64,000 nt of DNA, taken from assembly GCF_018623035.1 (NCBI RefSeq), contig NZ_CP076023.1:62001-126000 (forward strand). Direction: 5' to 3'. A model generated the notes under the pieces. That model searched no databases, was not told where the DNA came from, and was given only the letters and a program-made list of their open reading frames with translations. The stretch's first letter is position 1; every line of letters begins with the position of its first letter. Source of the stretch: Cellulomonas dongxiuzhuiae. GTDB taxonomy: Bacteria > Actinomycetota > Actinomycetes > Actinomycetales > Cellulomonadaceae. This document shows, in pieces, positions 24,521 to 33,142 of the stretch. A program made the translations under genes and the position numbers.

Positions 24521-27235
24521 TCAGTCGACGGGGAACAGCGACAGGCTGAGCGTGCCCGTGTACTCGCCGGGCGTCGTGTCGACCGGCACGTCGAGCACGA
24601 GGTCCGCGCCGATCGTCGCCGTGCCGACCCGGCCCTCGGGCGTCGCCGACGCGAGGCGACCCGGGACGACCAGGCCCTCCCCGCCGCCGAGCGCCGTGGC
24701 CCGGGCGTCGCCCGCGGCGAGGCCCGCGCGCGGGCTCTCGAGGCGCGGGGTCCACCCCAGGTGCTTCCCGTCGAGCAGGCGTGTGGCGGACTCGAACGAG
24801 TACGCCTGACCCGTGACGGCCCAGCCGGTGACCCCGGCCTGGGACACCGAGCGCGAGTCGGTGACCGTCACGGTGGGCAGCTGACCGGTGAACCGCAGCG
24901 CGGTGCCGGTGTTCTGCGGCCCGTCGAGCGTGACGCCCGAGCCGTCGTCCGCGACCGACAGCGCCAGGACGCCGTCCTCGCCCTCGGGCACGACGGCCCG
25001 CAGCTCGACACCCTGCGTGTTCGCGGGGTCGCGGAACAGGCGCGGCAGCAGGTCGACGAGGTTCTTCGACCACGTGTCGAACCCGTGCGGGCCCTGGGTG
25101 ACGCCGGCGAACTCGTGGTGGATGCCGTTGGTCTCCAGCAGCTCCAGGAGGTCCATCGTCGCCTGGTAGGTGAAGTCGGTGACGTCACCGGTGTACACGC
25201 GCGCCATCCGGGTCTCGGCGTTGACGAGCGCGGGGTCGAACTGCGGGGTGTTGAAGAACAGCCCGCCCGAGAACGCGGCCATCCACCCGAACTGACCGGG
25301 GCGGGTGAGCCACGTGTTGAGCGTGTTCATCGCGCCCATCGACAGGCCGGCGATCGCCTGCCGTGCGGCGTCGTCGGCGATGTTGTACTCGGCCCGTGCC
25401 GCGGGCGCGAGGTTCTCGACGAGCTCCGCCGGGAAGTCCGGCGAGTTGCCGTTGCCCATCACGACGACCATCGGGACGATCGCGCCGTCCTTGATGTAGT
25501 GGTCGAGGATCTGCGGCGCACGGCCCACCTCGACCCAGTCGCCGTAGTTCTGTCCACCGCCGTGGTTGAGGTACAGCACGGGGTACGGCTCGGCGCGGTT
25601 CGCGTCGTAGCCCTTCGGCGTCCAGACGTACGCCTGGCGCTCCTCGCCGGCGACCGCGCTGTCGTACGTCAGCAGGGAGACCTCGCCGCGCTCGTCCGCG
25701 GGCAGGTCGCCGAGCATGCGGTCCGTCTCACCGGGGACGAACAGCGGGCTGACGCCCGTGAGGGTGTTGACCTTGTCCTCGGGGTCCTTGACGTCGACCC
25801 CGTCGACCACGTACCGGTAGTAGTAGAACCCGTCGAGCGGGCCCATCTGCAGGCGCCAGCGGTCCCCGACCCTGGTCATCGGGACACGGAACCACGCACC
25901 GTTGGGAGCCCAGTTGGCCCACACGGTGACGTCCTTCGCGTCCTTGAACTGCGTGCCGGTCTCGAACGTGACGATGCCGTCCTCGTCGACGTGCGGCGTC
26001 GAGATCGAGCCGGTCGCCGGCGCCGTGTACTTCCTGTCGAGCGGGCGGTGCCCCTCGCGCGGACCGTGGCCCGCGTCGTCCTGGAAGACGCGCGACGCGA
26101 AGTCGCGCAGGCCCTCGCGCCACGTGTCCCACGTGCCGCCCGTGTCGGGGTCGACGCCGTCGAACTCGTGCTCGACACCCGTGCGCTCGAACGTGCGCAG
26201 CAGGTCGTGGGTCTTGTTGTACGACGGGTCGAGCACGTTGCCGACGTAGATGCGCACGCGGTCCGTGCCCTCGTTGATCGCCGCGACCTCCGACCGGTTC
26301 GGGTCGGCGGGGCGCTGGGAGAACTCGACCGAGAACGCGCCGACCTCGCTGAAGACACCCGGGTCGGTGCGCAGCAGCGTCAGCGCCTGCTCGGCGCCGG
26401 TGCCGATGCCGGCCACCGCCTGCCCGGACGCGTCGTCCGCGACGTGGTACGCGTCACGCGCGGCCGCGACGACACCGTCGAGCAGCTCGGCGCGCGGGTC
26501 GGCGCCGCCGACCTCGGCCATCACCACGACCATCGACGCGAGCCCGCCCTCGGCGGCCAGGTTGTCGAGCACCTGCCGCGCGCGGCCCAGCTCGGTCCAC
26601 TCGTCGGCCGACTGGCCGTCGTCGGCCAGCAGGTACAGCACGGGGTACGCCTCGGCGCGCTCGGCGTCGTAGCCGGGGGGCGTCCAGACGAGCGTCGTCC
26701 GCTCGTCGCCCGCCGCGGGGCTGTCGTACGTCAGCTCGGCGACGTCGCCGCCGTTGGCGACGTCCGACATCCACTGCACGGACGGCCCGGGCACGAAGAA
26801 CGTGCTCCAGGTCGGCTTCGAGCTGATCGCCGCGGGTGCGTCCGGGTTGCGGAACGACTTCTTGGTGCGGTCCGGGAACGTCGCTGTGTACTGGTAGTAG
26901 TACAGGCCCGGGTCCAGGATCCCGACCTGCGTCGGGTAGTCCGTGCCGCTGGGGTCCATGGCCAGGTCGGACCACGTGCCCGCGGGGCCGATGTTGCCCT
27001 GGAGCTCAACGACCTGCGGCGTGCCGCCGACGATCTCCTGGACCGTCGCCTGCGGTGCCGTGAACCGGTAGTACCCCTCGGGCGTCACCGACACCCACGG
27101 GTCGGGCGCGACGCCCTCGGCTGCTGCTGCTGGTGGTGCCATCACTGCCGCCGTTCCCAGTGCGAGCGCGGCCCCTGTGACCGCGGCTGTCGTCCTGCGC
27201 TGCGCGCCGCGTGGCCCTCTGCGAGTCATCCCCAT
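24521..27235 (-). CDS. Secreted double-esterase protein (CE1/Fes-like) with WxL-like C-terminal domain
   Basis: The 904-residue protein has a signal peptide (TTAAVTGAALALG to AAAAEG), then two units each made of an E-set/Ig-like domain and an alpha/beta esterase domain related to CE1 and enterochelin-esterase-like enzymes. In the second unit (about residues 400-730) the nucleophile elbow GLSMG and a His in GPHGFDTW are present. In the first unit (about 40-395) the elbow reads GIGTG and the His position is lost (GGTWDTW), so that unit should be inactive and perhaps binds carbohydrate. Residues 745-904 form a beta domain ending TTPGEYTGTLSLSL, like the end of WxL domains. The ATG at 27235 has GAGGAGG upstream. 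Likely substrates are acylated plant polysaccharides, by inference. Confidence 0.82.
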   Translation of the reverse strand: MGMTRRGPRGAQRRTTAAVTGAALALGTAAVMAPPAAAAEGVAPDPWVSVTPEGYYRFTAPQATVQEIVGGTPQVVELQGNIGPAGTWSDLAMDPSGTDYPTQVGILDPGLYYYQYTATFPDRTKKSFRNPDAPAAISSKPTWSTFFVPGPSVQWMSDVANGGDVAELTYDSPAAGDERTTLVWTPPGYDAERAEAYPVLYLLADDGQSADEWTELGRARQVLDNLAAEGGLASMVVVMAEVGGADPRAELLDGVVAAARDAYHVADDASGQAVAGIGTGAEQALTLLRTDPGVFSEVGAFSVEFSQRPADPNRSEVAAINEGTDRVRIYVGNVLDPSYNKTHDLLRTFERTGVEHEFDGVDPDTGGTWDTWREGLRDFASRVFQDDAGHGPREGHRPLDRKYTAPATGSISTPHVDEDGIVTFETGTQFKDAKDVTVWANWAPNGAWFRVPMTRVGDRWRLQMGPLDGFYYYRYVVDGVDVKDPEDKVNTLTGVSPLFVPGETDRMLGDLPADERGEVSLLTYDSAVAGEERQAYVWTPKGYDANRAEPYPVLYLNHGGGQNYGDWVEVGRAPQILDHYIKDGAIVPMVVVMGNGNSPDFPAELVENLAPAARAEYNIADDAARQAIAGLSMGAMNTLNTWLTRPGQFGWMAAFSGGLFFNTPQFDPALVNAETRMARVYTGDVTDFTYQATMDLLELLETNGIHHEFAGVTQGPHGFDTWSKNLVDLLPRLFRDPANTQGVELRAVVPEGEDGVLALSVADDGSGVTLDGPQNTGTALRFTGQLPTVTVTDSRSVSQAGVTGWAVTGQAYSFESATRLLDGKHLGWTPRLESPRAGLAAGDARATALGGGEGLVVPGRLASATPEGRVGTATIGADLVLDVPVDTTPGEYTGTLSLSLFPVD

Positions 27236-27412
27236 CGAAACTCCTCCTCGGTCGCCGACCGGCAGGAGGATGCGGACGACCTGCCCTCCACGTCGAGGGC
27301 CGGGATCGCGGTGCTGCTTCCCCCTGCGGCTGCCGCGGGCGCCCATGACGCCCACGACGGGCCCGCCGTCTGCAGCGTTGCAGGAGCGGGTTGTCCGAAT
27401 GCTGTCCGGTCG

Positions 27413-27434
27413 GGAGGTTTAACGTCAAGCCTCC
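27413..27434 (-). promoter_or_regulatory. Imperfect palindrome holding the -35 box of the esterase gene
   Basis: GGAGGTTTAACGTCAAGCCTCC was read here as one 22-bp palindrome centred on CG with 8 of 10 half-site matches; its halves are GGAGGTTTAA and TCAAGCCTCC. On the minus strand it contains TTGACG, with CAGCAT about 18 bases further on as a possible -10. The layout fits a LacI-type operator controlling the esterase, but no cognate regulator is adjacent. The remainder of the 457-base gap 27236-27692 shows no gene. Confidence 0.45.
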
Positions 27435-27692
27435 AGGCCCGGCGCGTCGATCCGGTGGCCTGGTCATGTATCACGGGCCCGCCCTTGACCGGGGTCCGAC
27501 CGGGGCAGAGACTGCCGGGACGGGAGCAGACCGGGCCGCACCGCTGCGGAGCCGGACGCCCGGACGCCGCTCGCGGTGCCGTGCGGTTGCCCCGACGCAG
27601 GGGGAGCGTCGTCGGTCGGTGGGGGTCGGCGCGGGTCCGGTGACGCCGCGGCCCGCGGGTCCCGCTCGGCCGCGTGGCGGACGGGGGCCGGC

Positions 27693-29156
27693 ATGGCGTG
27701 GTTCCGCGTCGCAGCGCCCTGCGACGCGGCGACCCGTGCGCGGCTGACCGCAGCCGGCCTGCGCGACGCGGACGCGGCGGACGCCGACGGGCGAGGCGTC
27801 GCGCCCGACGAGCCCGGCGTCGTGCTGCTGACCGACCCGCACGCGGCACCCGACCCCGCGCGGCTCGCCGAGCGCCCCGGCCGGGTCCTCGTGGCCCTCG
27901 CGCCCGGCGTCGACGTCGACCCGTGGTCGCTGCTCGCGTGCGGCGCGGCGGACGTCGTGCACCTCACGGGCGGCGACCTGCGTCCCGTGCTCGACCGGCT
28001 GAGCCGGTGGCAGGACGTCGACGAGCTCGTCCGTGCGGAGGCCCGGCGGGCCGGTGCGATCGGCACGTCGTCGGCCTGGCGGCTGTTCCTGCGGGACCTC
28101 GTCGAGGTGGCGCGCTGGTCGACGGCACCCGTGCTGCTGCTGGGGGAGACGGGCGCCGGCAAGGAGCTCGCCGCGCATATCGTGCACCGCGTGGACCTGC
28201 GACGACGCGAGCGCGAGCTCGTCCTGCTGGACTGCACGACCGTCGTGCCGACGCTCTCGGGCAGCGAGTTCTTCGGTCACGAGAAGGGCGCCTTCACGGG
28301 TGCGGCGACCGCCCACGAGGGCGCGTTCGCGCGCGCCGACGGCGGCACGCTCTTCCTCGACGAGGTCGGTGAGCTGCCCGCGGCGCTGCAGGCCGCGCTG
28401 CTGCGCGTCGTGCAGGAGGGGACCTACCAGACGGTCGGTGGCACGCGGCGCCGCCGCACGGACTTCCGGCTCGTCGCCGCGACCCACCGCGACCTGCGGA
28501 CCGAGGGGTTCCGCGCGGACCTGTACCACCGGCTGGCGGCCACGACGCTCCGGGTCCCGCCGCTGCGCGAGCGCCGCGACGACGTGCTGCCGCTGTTCCG
28601 GCACTTCCTCGCCGAGCAGCGGCTCGGCGGTGACGTCGCAGCGGCGCGCCACCGGCCGTCGGTCGAGGCCCGGGGCAGAGCCGCCGACGCCCCCGAGGTG
28701 TCCCGCGAGGTCGCGGACGCGCTGCGCGGCCACGACTGGCCCGGCAACGTGCGCGAGCTGCGGCAGCTCGCGGCACGGGTGGCCGCGCGGCACGTCGGCG
28801 ACGGCCCCGTGACACCGGGCGACCTGCCCCCGGAGGACCGTCCCGTCCGGGCCGTCACCGCGCCGACCGTCACCGCGCCGACCGTCACCGCGCCGCACCC
28901 GTCGTCCCTCACCGCTGGGAGCCCGTGGGAGTCCGGGCTCGAGAGCGCGGTGCGGGGAGCGCTGAGCGCGGGGGTCGGCCTGCAGGAGCTCAAGGCCCGC
29001 ACGGCGGACGTCGCCACGCGCGTCGCCCTCGACGTGGGCGGCGGCACGGTCGCCGCCGCCCGGCTGCTCGGCGTGAGCCGGCGCGCGCTCGGCTACCGCA
29101 CGGCGGCGCAGGCCCGTCCTCAGCCCACGGACCCCAGCTCGGACGCGAGCTCGTAG
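27693..29156 (+). CDS. NtrC-type sigma-54 activator (bacterial enhancer-binding protein)
   Basis: The 487-residue protein has an N-terminal domain of about 115 residues that looks like a receiver without obvious phosphorylation residues ([29 protein letters not shown]), then the AAA+ domain: Walker A GETGAGKE at about 151, the sigma-54-contacting loop GAFTGA at about 199, Walker [10 protein letters not shown] at about 218 and [15 protein letters not shown]. The C-terminus has a Fis-type HTH ([16 protein letters not shown]). The intact GAFTGA loop means it should remodel RNA polymerase carrying sigma-54, whose gene lies 8.5 kb away. It converges on the sigma-54 operon and overlaps its last gene by 37 bases. 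ATG 27693 is preferred over the open frame to 27576. Confidence 0.92.
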   Translation: MAWFRVAAPCDAATRARLTAAGLRDADAADADGRGVAPDEPGVVLLTDPHAAPDPARLAERPGRVLVALAPGVDVDPWSLLACGAADVVHLTGGDLRPVLDRLSRWQDVDELVRAEARRAGAIGTSSAWRLFLRDLVEVARWSTAPVLLLGETGAGKELAAHIVHRVDLRRRERELVLLDCTTVVPTLSGSEFFGHEKGAFTGAATAHEGAFARADGGTLFLDEVGELPAALQAALLRVVQEGTYQTVGGTRRRRTDFRLVAATHRDLRTEGFRADLYHRLAATTLRVPPLRERRDDVLPLFRHFLAEQRLGGDVAAARHRPSVEARGRAADAPEVSREVADALRGHDWPGNVRELRQLAARVAARHVGDGPVTPGDLPPEDRPVRAVTAPTVTAPTVTAPHPSSLTAGSPWESGLESAVRGALSAGVGLQELKARTADVATRVALDVGGGTVAAARLLGVSRRALGYRTAAQARPQPTDPSSDASS

Positions 29157-29710
29157 AGGTACTCCGCGACCTCCTTCCACGCGACGTCCGCGCCCTGCTG
29201 CTGCGGCTGCTTGCGCGGGCTCAGGGCATGGGCGTCGCGGTAGTTCGAGAACCGGAAGAACGCGTACCTGACCAGCGGTTCGACCATCGACCCCCGCACG
29301 ACCGGCCCCACGTCCGTGCCCCACCACGGTTCCGGGTGAGCGGGGAGGGCCAGTGGTGCGGGGCTCAGTGCGTACCACTCCCCGAGCGAGCCCAGCCACG
29401 CACCGAAGTTCTTGTCCGGGGGGCGGGCCGGGGCCGTCGTGCGGGCGGTGCTCGGCACCAGCAGGTACGGCGTGACGGCGCGCGGCGCGGGATCGCCGGG
29501 CTGGTGGCGGTACGTGAGCAGGAACGCCTGCTTGTACGGCAGCCCCGTCTTCAGCTTGTGCTTCTGGATGCTCTGCAGCCCGGCGAGGATCCCGCGGACG
29601 TTGTGTGGCTTCACCTCGGCGAACCCGAGCCCCACGTACCGGGGTGCTGCCTTCGTCGACAGCGGCGGCGCCGGCAGCATCGTCCCCGGCTCGATCATGA
29701 TGCTCGACAT
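29120..29710 (-). CDS. Unknown protein, last gene of the sigma-54 operon
   Basis: I do not recognise this 196-residue protein. It has no signal peptide or membrane span. Notable stretches are RGILAGLQSIQKHKLKTGLP, AFLLTYRHQPGD, PWWGTDVGPVVRGS and RYAFFRFSNYRDAHALS; it is rich in aromatic residues and basic in its middle. The ATG at 29710 has GAGGAG seven bases upstream. It follows the amidohydrolase gene after 30 bases and overlaps the convergent activator gene at its 3' end. Its role is probably specific to this cluster. Confidence 0.7.
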   Translation of the reverse strand: MSSIMIEPGTMLPAPPLSTKAAPRYVGLGFAEVKPHNVRGILAGLQSIQKHKLKTGLPYKQAFLLTYRHQPGDPAPRAVTPYLLVPSTARTTAPARPPDKNFGAWLGSLGEWYALSPAPLALPAHPEPWWGTDVGPVVRGSMVEPLVRYAFFRFSNYRDAHALSPRKQPQQQGADVAWKEVAEYLYELASELGSVG

Positions 29711-29740
29711 GTCGGTCTCCTCGCGTGGATCGGCCCCGGC

Positions 29741-30511
29741 TCACACCGGGAGGGGGGTGGTGGCCGGCGTCCGGCGGACGGCGGCGACGAGCCGGCGGAC
29801 GTTGCCCGCCAGGACGAGGGCGAGGTCCTCGCGCGCGAGCGGCAGCGCGCGGACCTTCGCGAGCTCGGCCGCCGGGTGCAGGTAGGGCCCGTCGGTCCCG
29901 AGCAGGACCTTGTGGGCGCCCGCCCGCCGGACGGCGTCGAGCAGCACGTCGACGTAGCGGACGCCGGACGTGTCGGTGTGGACGTTGGGCAGCCGCACGA
30001 GCAGGTCGGCGAACCGGGTCTGCGCGCGCCAGTCGTCGGCGAACGACGACAGGTGGGGGATCACCCACGCGACGTCGGGCCAGCGGGTGGCGAAGTGCGC
30101 GACCTGGTCGACGTCACCGCCGGGGTCGTGCACGACGGGCAGCGCGCGGGCGTCGGCGACCCGCGCGACCTCGTCGGTCATCGGGCCGTCGCGCCAGTGC
30201 ACCTTGACCGCGCGGAACCGCCACGCGTCGACGGCCGTGGTGACCATGGCCCCGATGCGGCCCGCGTCGGCGCGCGTGCCGACGAACACGACACCCGTCC
30301 ACCGGCGCGGGTCGGCGGCCACGATGCGGGCGACCCGCCGGTTGGCGGCGGGGTAGTCGTCCGACGGCGGGGCCATGAGCAGCGTGTGGTCGATGCCGGC
30401 GCGCCGGGCGCGGGCGGCGTACCGGTGCAGCGCGGCGTCGGGGCGCTCGTCGCCCAGCGGGTCGGGCATGACGTCGCCCAGGCCCGCGTGGCAGTGGGCG
30501 TCGACGATCAT
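29741..30511 (-). CDS. Amidohydrolase-2-type TIM-barrel hydrolase
   Basis: The 256-residue protein begins MIVDAHCHAGLGDV, the metal-binding HxH of the amidohydrolase superfamily, and continues with RAVKVHWRDGP, LPVVHDPGG (a metal-ligand His), WVIPHLSSFADDW (His) and VLLGTDGPYLHP (the catalytic Asp). This is the pattern of small amidohydrolase-2/TatD-like decarboxylases and hydrolases. The substrate is unknown. Its ATG overlaps the stop of the PLP-enzyme gene (ATGA), so the two are coupled and may act in one pathway. Confidence 0.85.
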   Translation of the reverse strand: MIVDAHCHAGLGDVMPDPLGDERPDAALHRYAARARRAGIDHTLLMAPPSDDYPAANRRVARIVAADPRRWTGVVFVGTRADAGRIGAMVTTAVDAWRFRAVKVHWRDGPMTDEVARVADARALPVVHDPGGDVDQVAHFATRWPDVAWVIPHLSSFADDWRAQTRFADLLVRLPNVHTDTSGVRYVDVLLDAVRRAGAHKVLLGTDGPYLHPAAELAKVRALPLAREDLALVLAGNVRRLVAAVRRTPATTPLPV

Positions 30512-31596
30512 CGCGGGACCCCCGTGGCGGGGGGCACGCGCTCGATGCCCCGCACGGCGTCCCGGACGGCGGCCAGCGCGCGCTCGACGTCGGCCGGTGC
30601 GTGCTCCGCGGTGACGACGAACGTCAGGACGGGCTCCGGCAGGCACGCCGGGGCCAGCACGAGGGCCCGGACGCCGCGCCCGCGCAGCGCGCGTGCGACC
30701 TGTGCCGGGTCGGGGACGCGCACGTGGACGACGGGGAACGGGCGCCCCACGACCGCGAGCCCCCACCGCAACAGACCCGCGCGCAGCGCCCGGACCAGCC
30801 ACCACAGGCGGCGCCGGCGCCGCGCCAGCGCCGGGCCGCCCGCGGGGTCGGTCGCGCGGTCCGCGGCCCGCAGGTCCGCGGCGGTCGGCGGGCTCGCGTG
30901 CCAGCGCGTGCCGTGCACCGCGAGGCGCGCGACGACGTCCCGCGGCCCGGTCGTCACCGTCAGGGGCGCCCCGAGGCCCTTGGCCAGCGACACGACCTGG
31001 ACGGCGCCGACGGGCCGCCCACCGGCCCAGCGCCACGTGCCCGACCCGCCGGGGCCCAGGACGCCGAACGCCTGCGTGTCGTCGACGACGAGCGTGCCGC
31101 CCGCCGCGCGCACGACGCGCTCGAGCGCCGCGAGCGGCGCGGGCCGGTTGCACGCGGCGCACCAGCCGTCCGTGACGACGACAGGCCGCCGCCCGGTGCG
31201 CGCGCCCCACCCGATGCGCGCGCCCCGCCCGGTCCCGCGCCCCGCGGGCTCGCCGGCGAGCAGCCGCGCGACGTCGTCGACGTCGTGGTGCCCGAACGTG
31301 CGGACCACCGGCGCCGTCGCACCTGCCGCCAGCCTGACCAGCGGGTACGCCGCCACGTCGACCAGCACGGCCGACGGCGCGAGCACGTCCACGACGTCGA
31401 CGAGCGCGTGCAGCGCCGAGCGGTGCACGACGCCGGCGGGAGCCCCGAGCCGGGCCGCGACGCGTGCGGCGACCCGGCGGGCGGCCGCCGGCTCGTCGAG
31501 CGCCGCCGCACGGCCCGTCGTCAGGGACGGCCACCCGCCGGGGCCGCCTGCCGCGTGGTGCAGGCCGAGGAACAGCGAGGACGTCAGGTCGAGCAC
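30508..31596 (-). CDS. PLP enzyme related to alpha-oxoamine synthases (KAPA-synthase-like)
   Basis: The 362-residue protein resembles 8-amino-7-oxononanoate synthase and relatives: TFGHHDVDDVARLLAG, VVTDGWCAACNRPAPL, VVDDTQAFGVLGPGG, the PLP lysine in VVSLAKGLGAPL, the HASPPTAAD region and a C-terminal PFPVVHVRVPDPAQVARALR domain. The family joins an amino acid to an acyl-CoA with loss of CO2. The usual DxAH motif reads DDTQ, with His replaced by Gln, so the chemistry may differ. The start is taken as GTG 31596 (VLDLTSSLFLGLHH), 11 bases after the previous stop. Confidence 0.78.
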   Translation of the reverse strand: MLDLTSSLFLGLHHAAGGPGGWPSLTTGRAAALDEPAAARRVAARVAARLGAPAGVVHRSALHALVDVVDVLAPSAVLVDVAAYPLVRLAAGATAPVVRTFGHHDVDDVARLLAGEPAGRGTGRGARIGWGARTGRRPVVVTDGWCAACNRPAPLAALERVVRAAGGTLVVDDTQAFGVLGPGGSGTWRWAGGRPVGAVQVVSLAKGLGAPLTVTTGPRDVVARLAVHGTRWHASPPTAADLRAADRATDPAGGPALARRRRRLWWLVRALRAGLLRWGLAVVGRPFPVVHVRVPDPAQVARALRGRGVRALVLAPACLPEPVLTFVVTAEHAPADVERALAAVRDAVRGIERVPPATGVPR

Positions 31597-31607
31597 GTCG
31601 CACGCCC

Positions 31608-33131
31608 CTAGGCCCGCACGCGTGCGCGGCTGCGGCGGGCCAGCAGCACGGCCGGCATCGTCGCGTCGACCCCGAGCTGCAGGTCCACCCCCGTGACCGT
31701 GCGGTACGCGTGCACGTACCGGTGCACGGGGTCGCGCATGAGGCGGGCCCAGTTGGCGGCCGAGTCGGCCGTCAGCGAGATGTCGCTCCAGTCGCCCCAG
31801 CGGACGCTCATGACGAGCTGCTCGCCGTGCACCGCGAGCTCGTGGAAGCTCATGACCGACGTGTCGCCCCAGCCGCACAGCGTGCGCACCGTGTCGACCT
31901 TGTCCATCCAGGGCTCCTCGTACGGCACCATCGGCCGCCCGCCCAGGAACTCGCGCATCTCGGGCTGGGCCAGCACGTACTGCATGGCCATCGTCTCGAT
32001 GCGCGACTGCAGGGCCACACCGTCGAACTGGTTCTCCGCGCCCGGCGCGAGGGTCCGGTGCAGGTCGCGCAGCGCGTTGAGGACGGGGAACCCGTCCGCG
32101 ACGACCGTGGTGTCGTCGTCGAGCCGGTGGAACCGCAGTGCCTCGTGCAGCAGCGTGTGGAACGACTCGAGGAACTGGCTGCGCCGCTCCACGTACTGCA
32201 ACGAGCCGGGCACGGCGCGGCCGATGAGGCTCAGCCCGTACTCGTACTCGTACTCCGCGGCGCGGCGCCGCACCGTCAGGCGGTCGATCTCGTGGTCGCC
32301 CCACGTGTACAGCAGGTTGCGCAGCGGTCGCAGGTAGCTCAGGGAGAACCGCTCGAGCGCGAGGCCGTTCGGCAGCCGCCGGTTCTGGAACCGCGCGAGG
32401 ATGAGGTTCATCGCCTGGAACCCCGCGCCCTCCTCGTTCCAGTACGTCCAGATGAGCTCGACGGGCGCCGGCCGTGCGAGCAGCTCCTCGTCGATGTCCG
32501 CCACGCCGTCCGCAGCCGTGCGGCCGAGGCGCGCGTCGGGGTAGCGGCTCGCGACGTTCTCGAGGTACGGGAGGTTGCCGCCCTCGAGGTAGTTGCCGCC
32601 GGGGTCGATGATCGTCGTGGTGTCGCGCTCGAGGAACTCCCGGGTCGCGCGCAGGATCACGTCGTACGCGGCGGGCGAGAACGCGCCGTTCGTCTCGCGC
32701 TGCAGCGAGCGGTCCACGTGCAGCTGGTACTCCGCGAACCGCCGTGCCCGCGTCACCCGCAGGATCTCCTGCGTGAGCACGACGTCGTTCGTGGGGGTGG
32801 TCGCCGTGCGCGCGAGCTGCACGCGCGCTGGCGGCGGCTCCTCGTCGGCCGTCACCGTGCCGACCACGTGGAACTCGCTCTCCGCGACCACGACCTCGGG
32901 CGTCACGCCGACGTCGACGACCTGCACGACGTACGGCCCGGAGGGCGCGTCGGCGAGGGGCACGCCGACCTTCGCCGCGGTGCCGCTCGCGTTCGGCTGC
33001 ACCGGGCGGTCGATCGTCCCGAACTCCGCCGGACCGACCAGCCGCGCCTCGTACCGGTGGTGGCGGACGAGCTCGGTCGCGGTGAACCGCACCTCGCCGT
33101 CGACGAACCGGGGCGTCTGGATCTTGACCAT
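31608..33131 (-). CDS. Unknown 507-residue protein of the sigma-54 operon
   Basis: I do not recognise this protein. The first 105 residues look like an Ig-like beta domain (GEVRFTATELVRHHRYEARL, GPYVVQVVDVGVTPEVV). The remainder is mostly helical with many aromatic residues (LIWTYWNEEGAGFQAMNLIL, FSLSYLRPLRNLLYTWGDHE, RRRAAEYEYEYGLSLIG), and near the C-terminus is VHRYVHAYRTVTGVDLQLG. There is no signal peptide or membrane span. It is flanked by 11-base gaps on both sides, so it is firmly part of the operon. It could be a structural or scaffold protein, by inference only. Confidence 0.75.
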   Translation of the reverse strand: MVKIQTPRFVDGEVRFTATELVRHHRYEARLVGPAEFGTIDRPVQPNASGTAAKVGVPLADAPSGPYVVQVVDVGVTPEVVVAESEFHVVGTVTADEEPPPARVQLARTATTPTNDVVLTQEILRVTRARRFAEYQLHVDRSLQRETNGAFSPAAYDVILRATREFLERDTTTIIDPGGNYLEGGNLPYLENVASRYPDARLGRTAADGVADIDEELLARPAPVELIWTYWNEEGAGFQAMNLILARFQNRRLPNGLALERFSLSYLRPLRNLLYTWGDHEIDRLTVRRRAAEYEYEYGLSLIGRAVPGSLQYVERRSQFLESFHTLLHEALRFHRLDDDTTVVADGFPVLNALRDLHRTLAPGAENQFDGVALQSRIETMAMQYVLAQPEMREFLGGRPMVPYEEPWMDKVDTVRTLCGWGDTSVMSFHELAVHGEQLVMSVRWGDWSDISLTADSAANWARLMRDPVHRYVHAYRTVTGVDLQLGVDATMPAVLLARRSRARVRA

Positions 33132-33142
33132 GGCTCTTCCCT

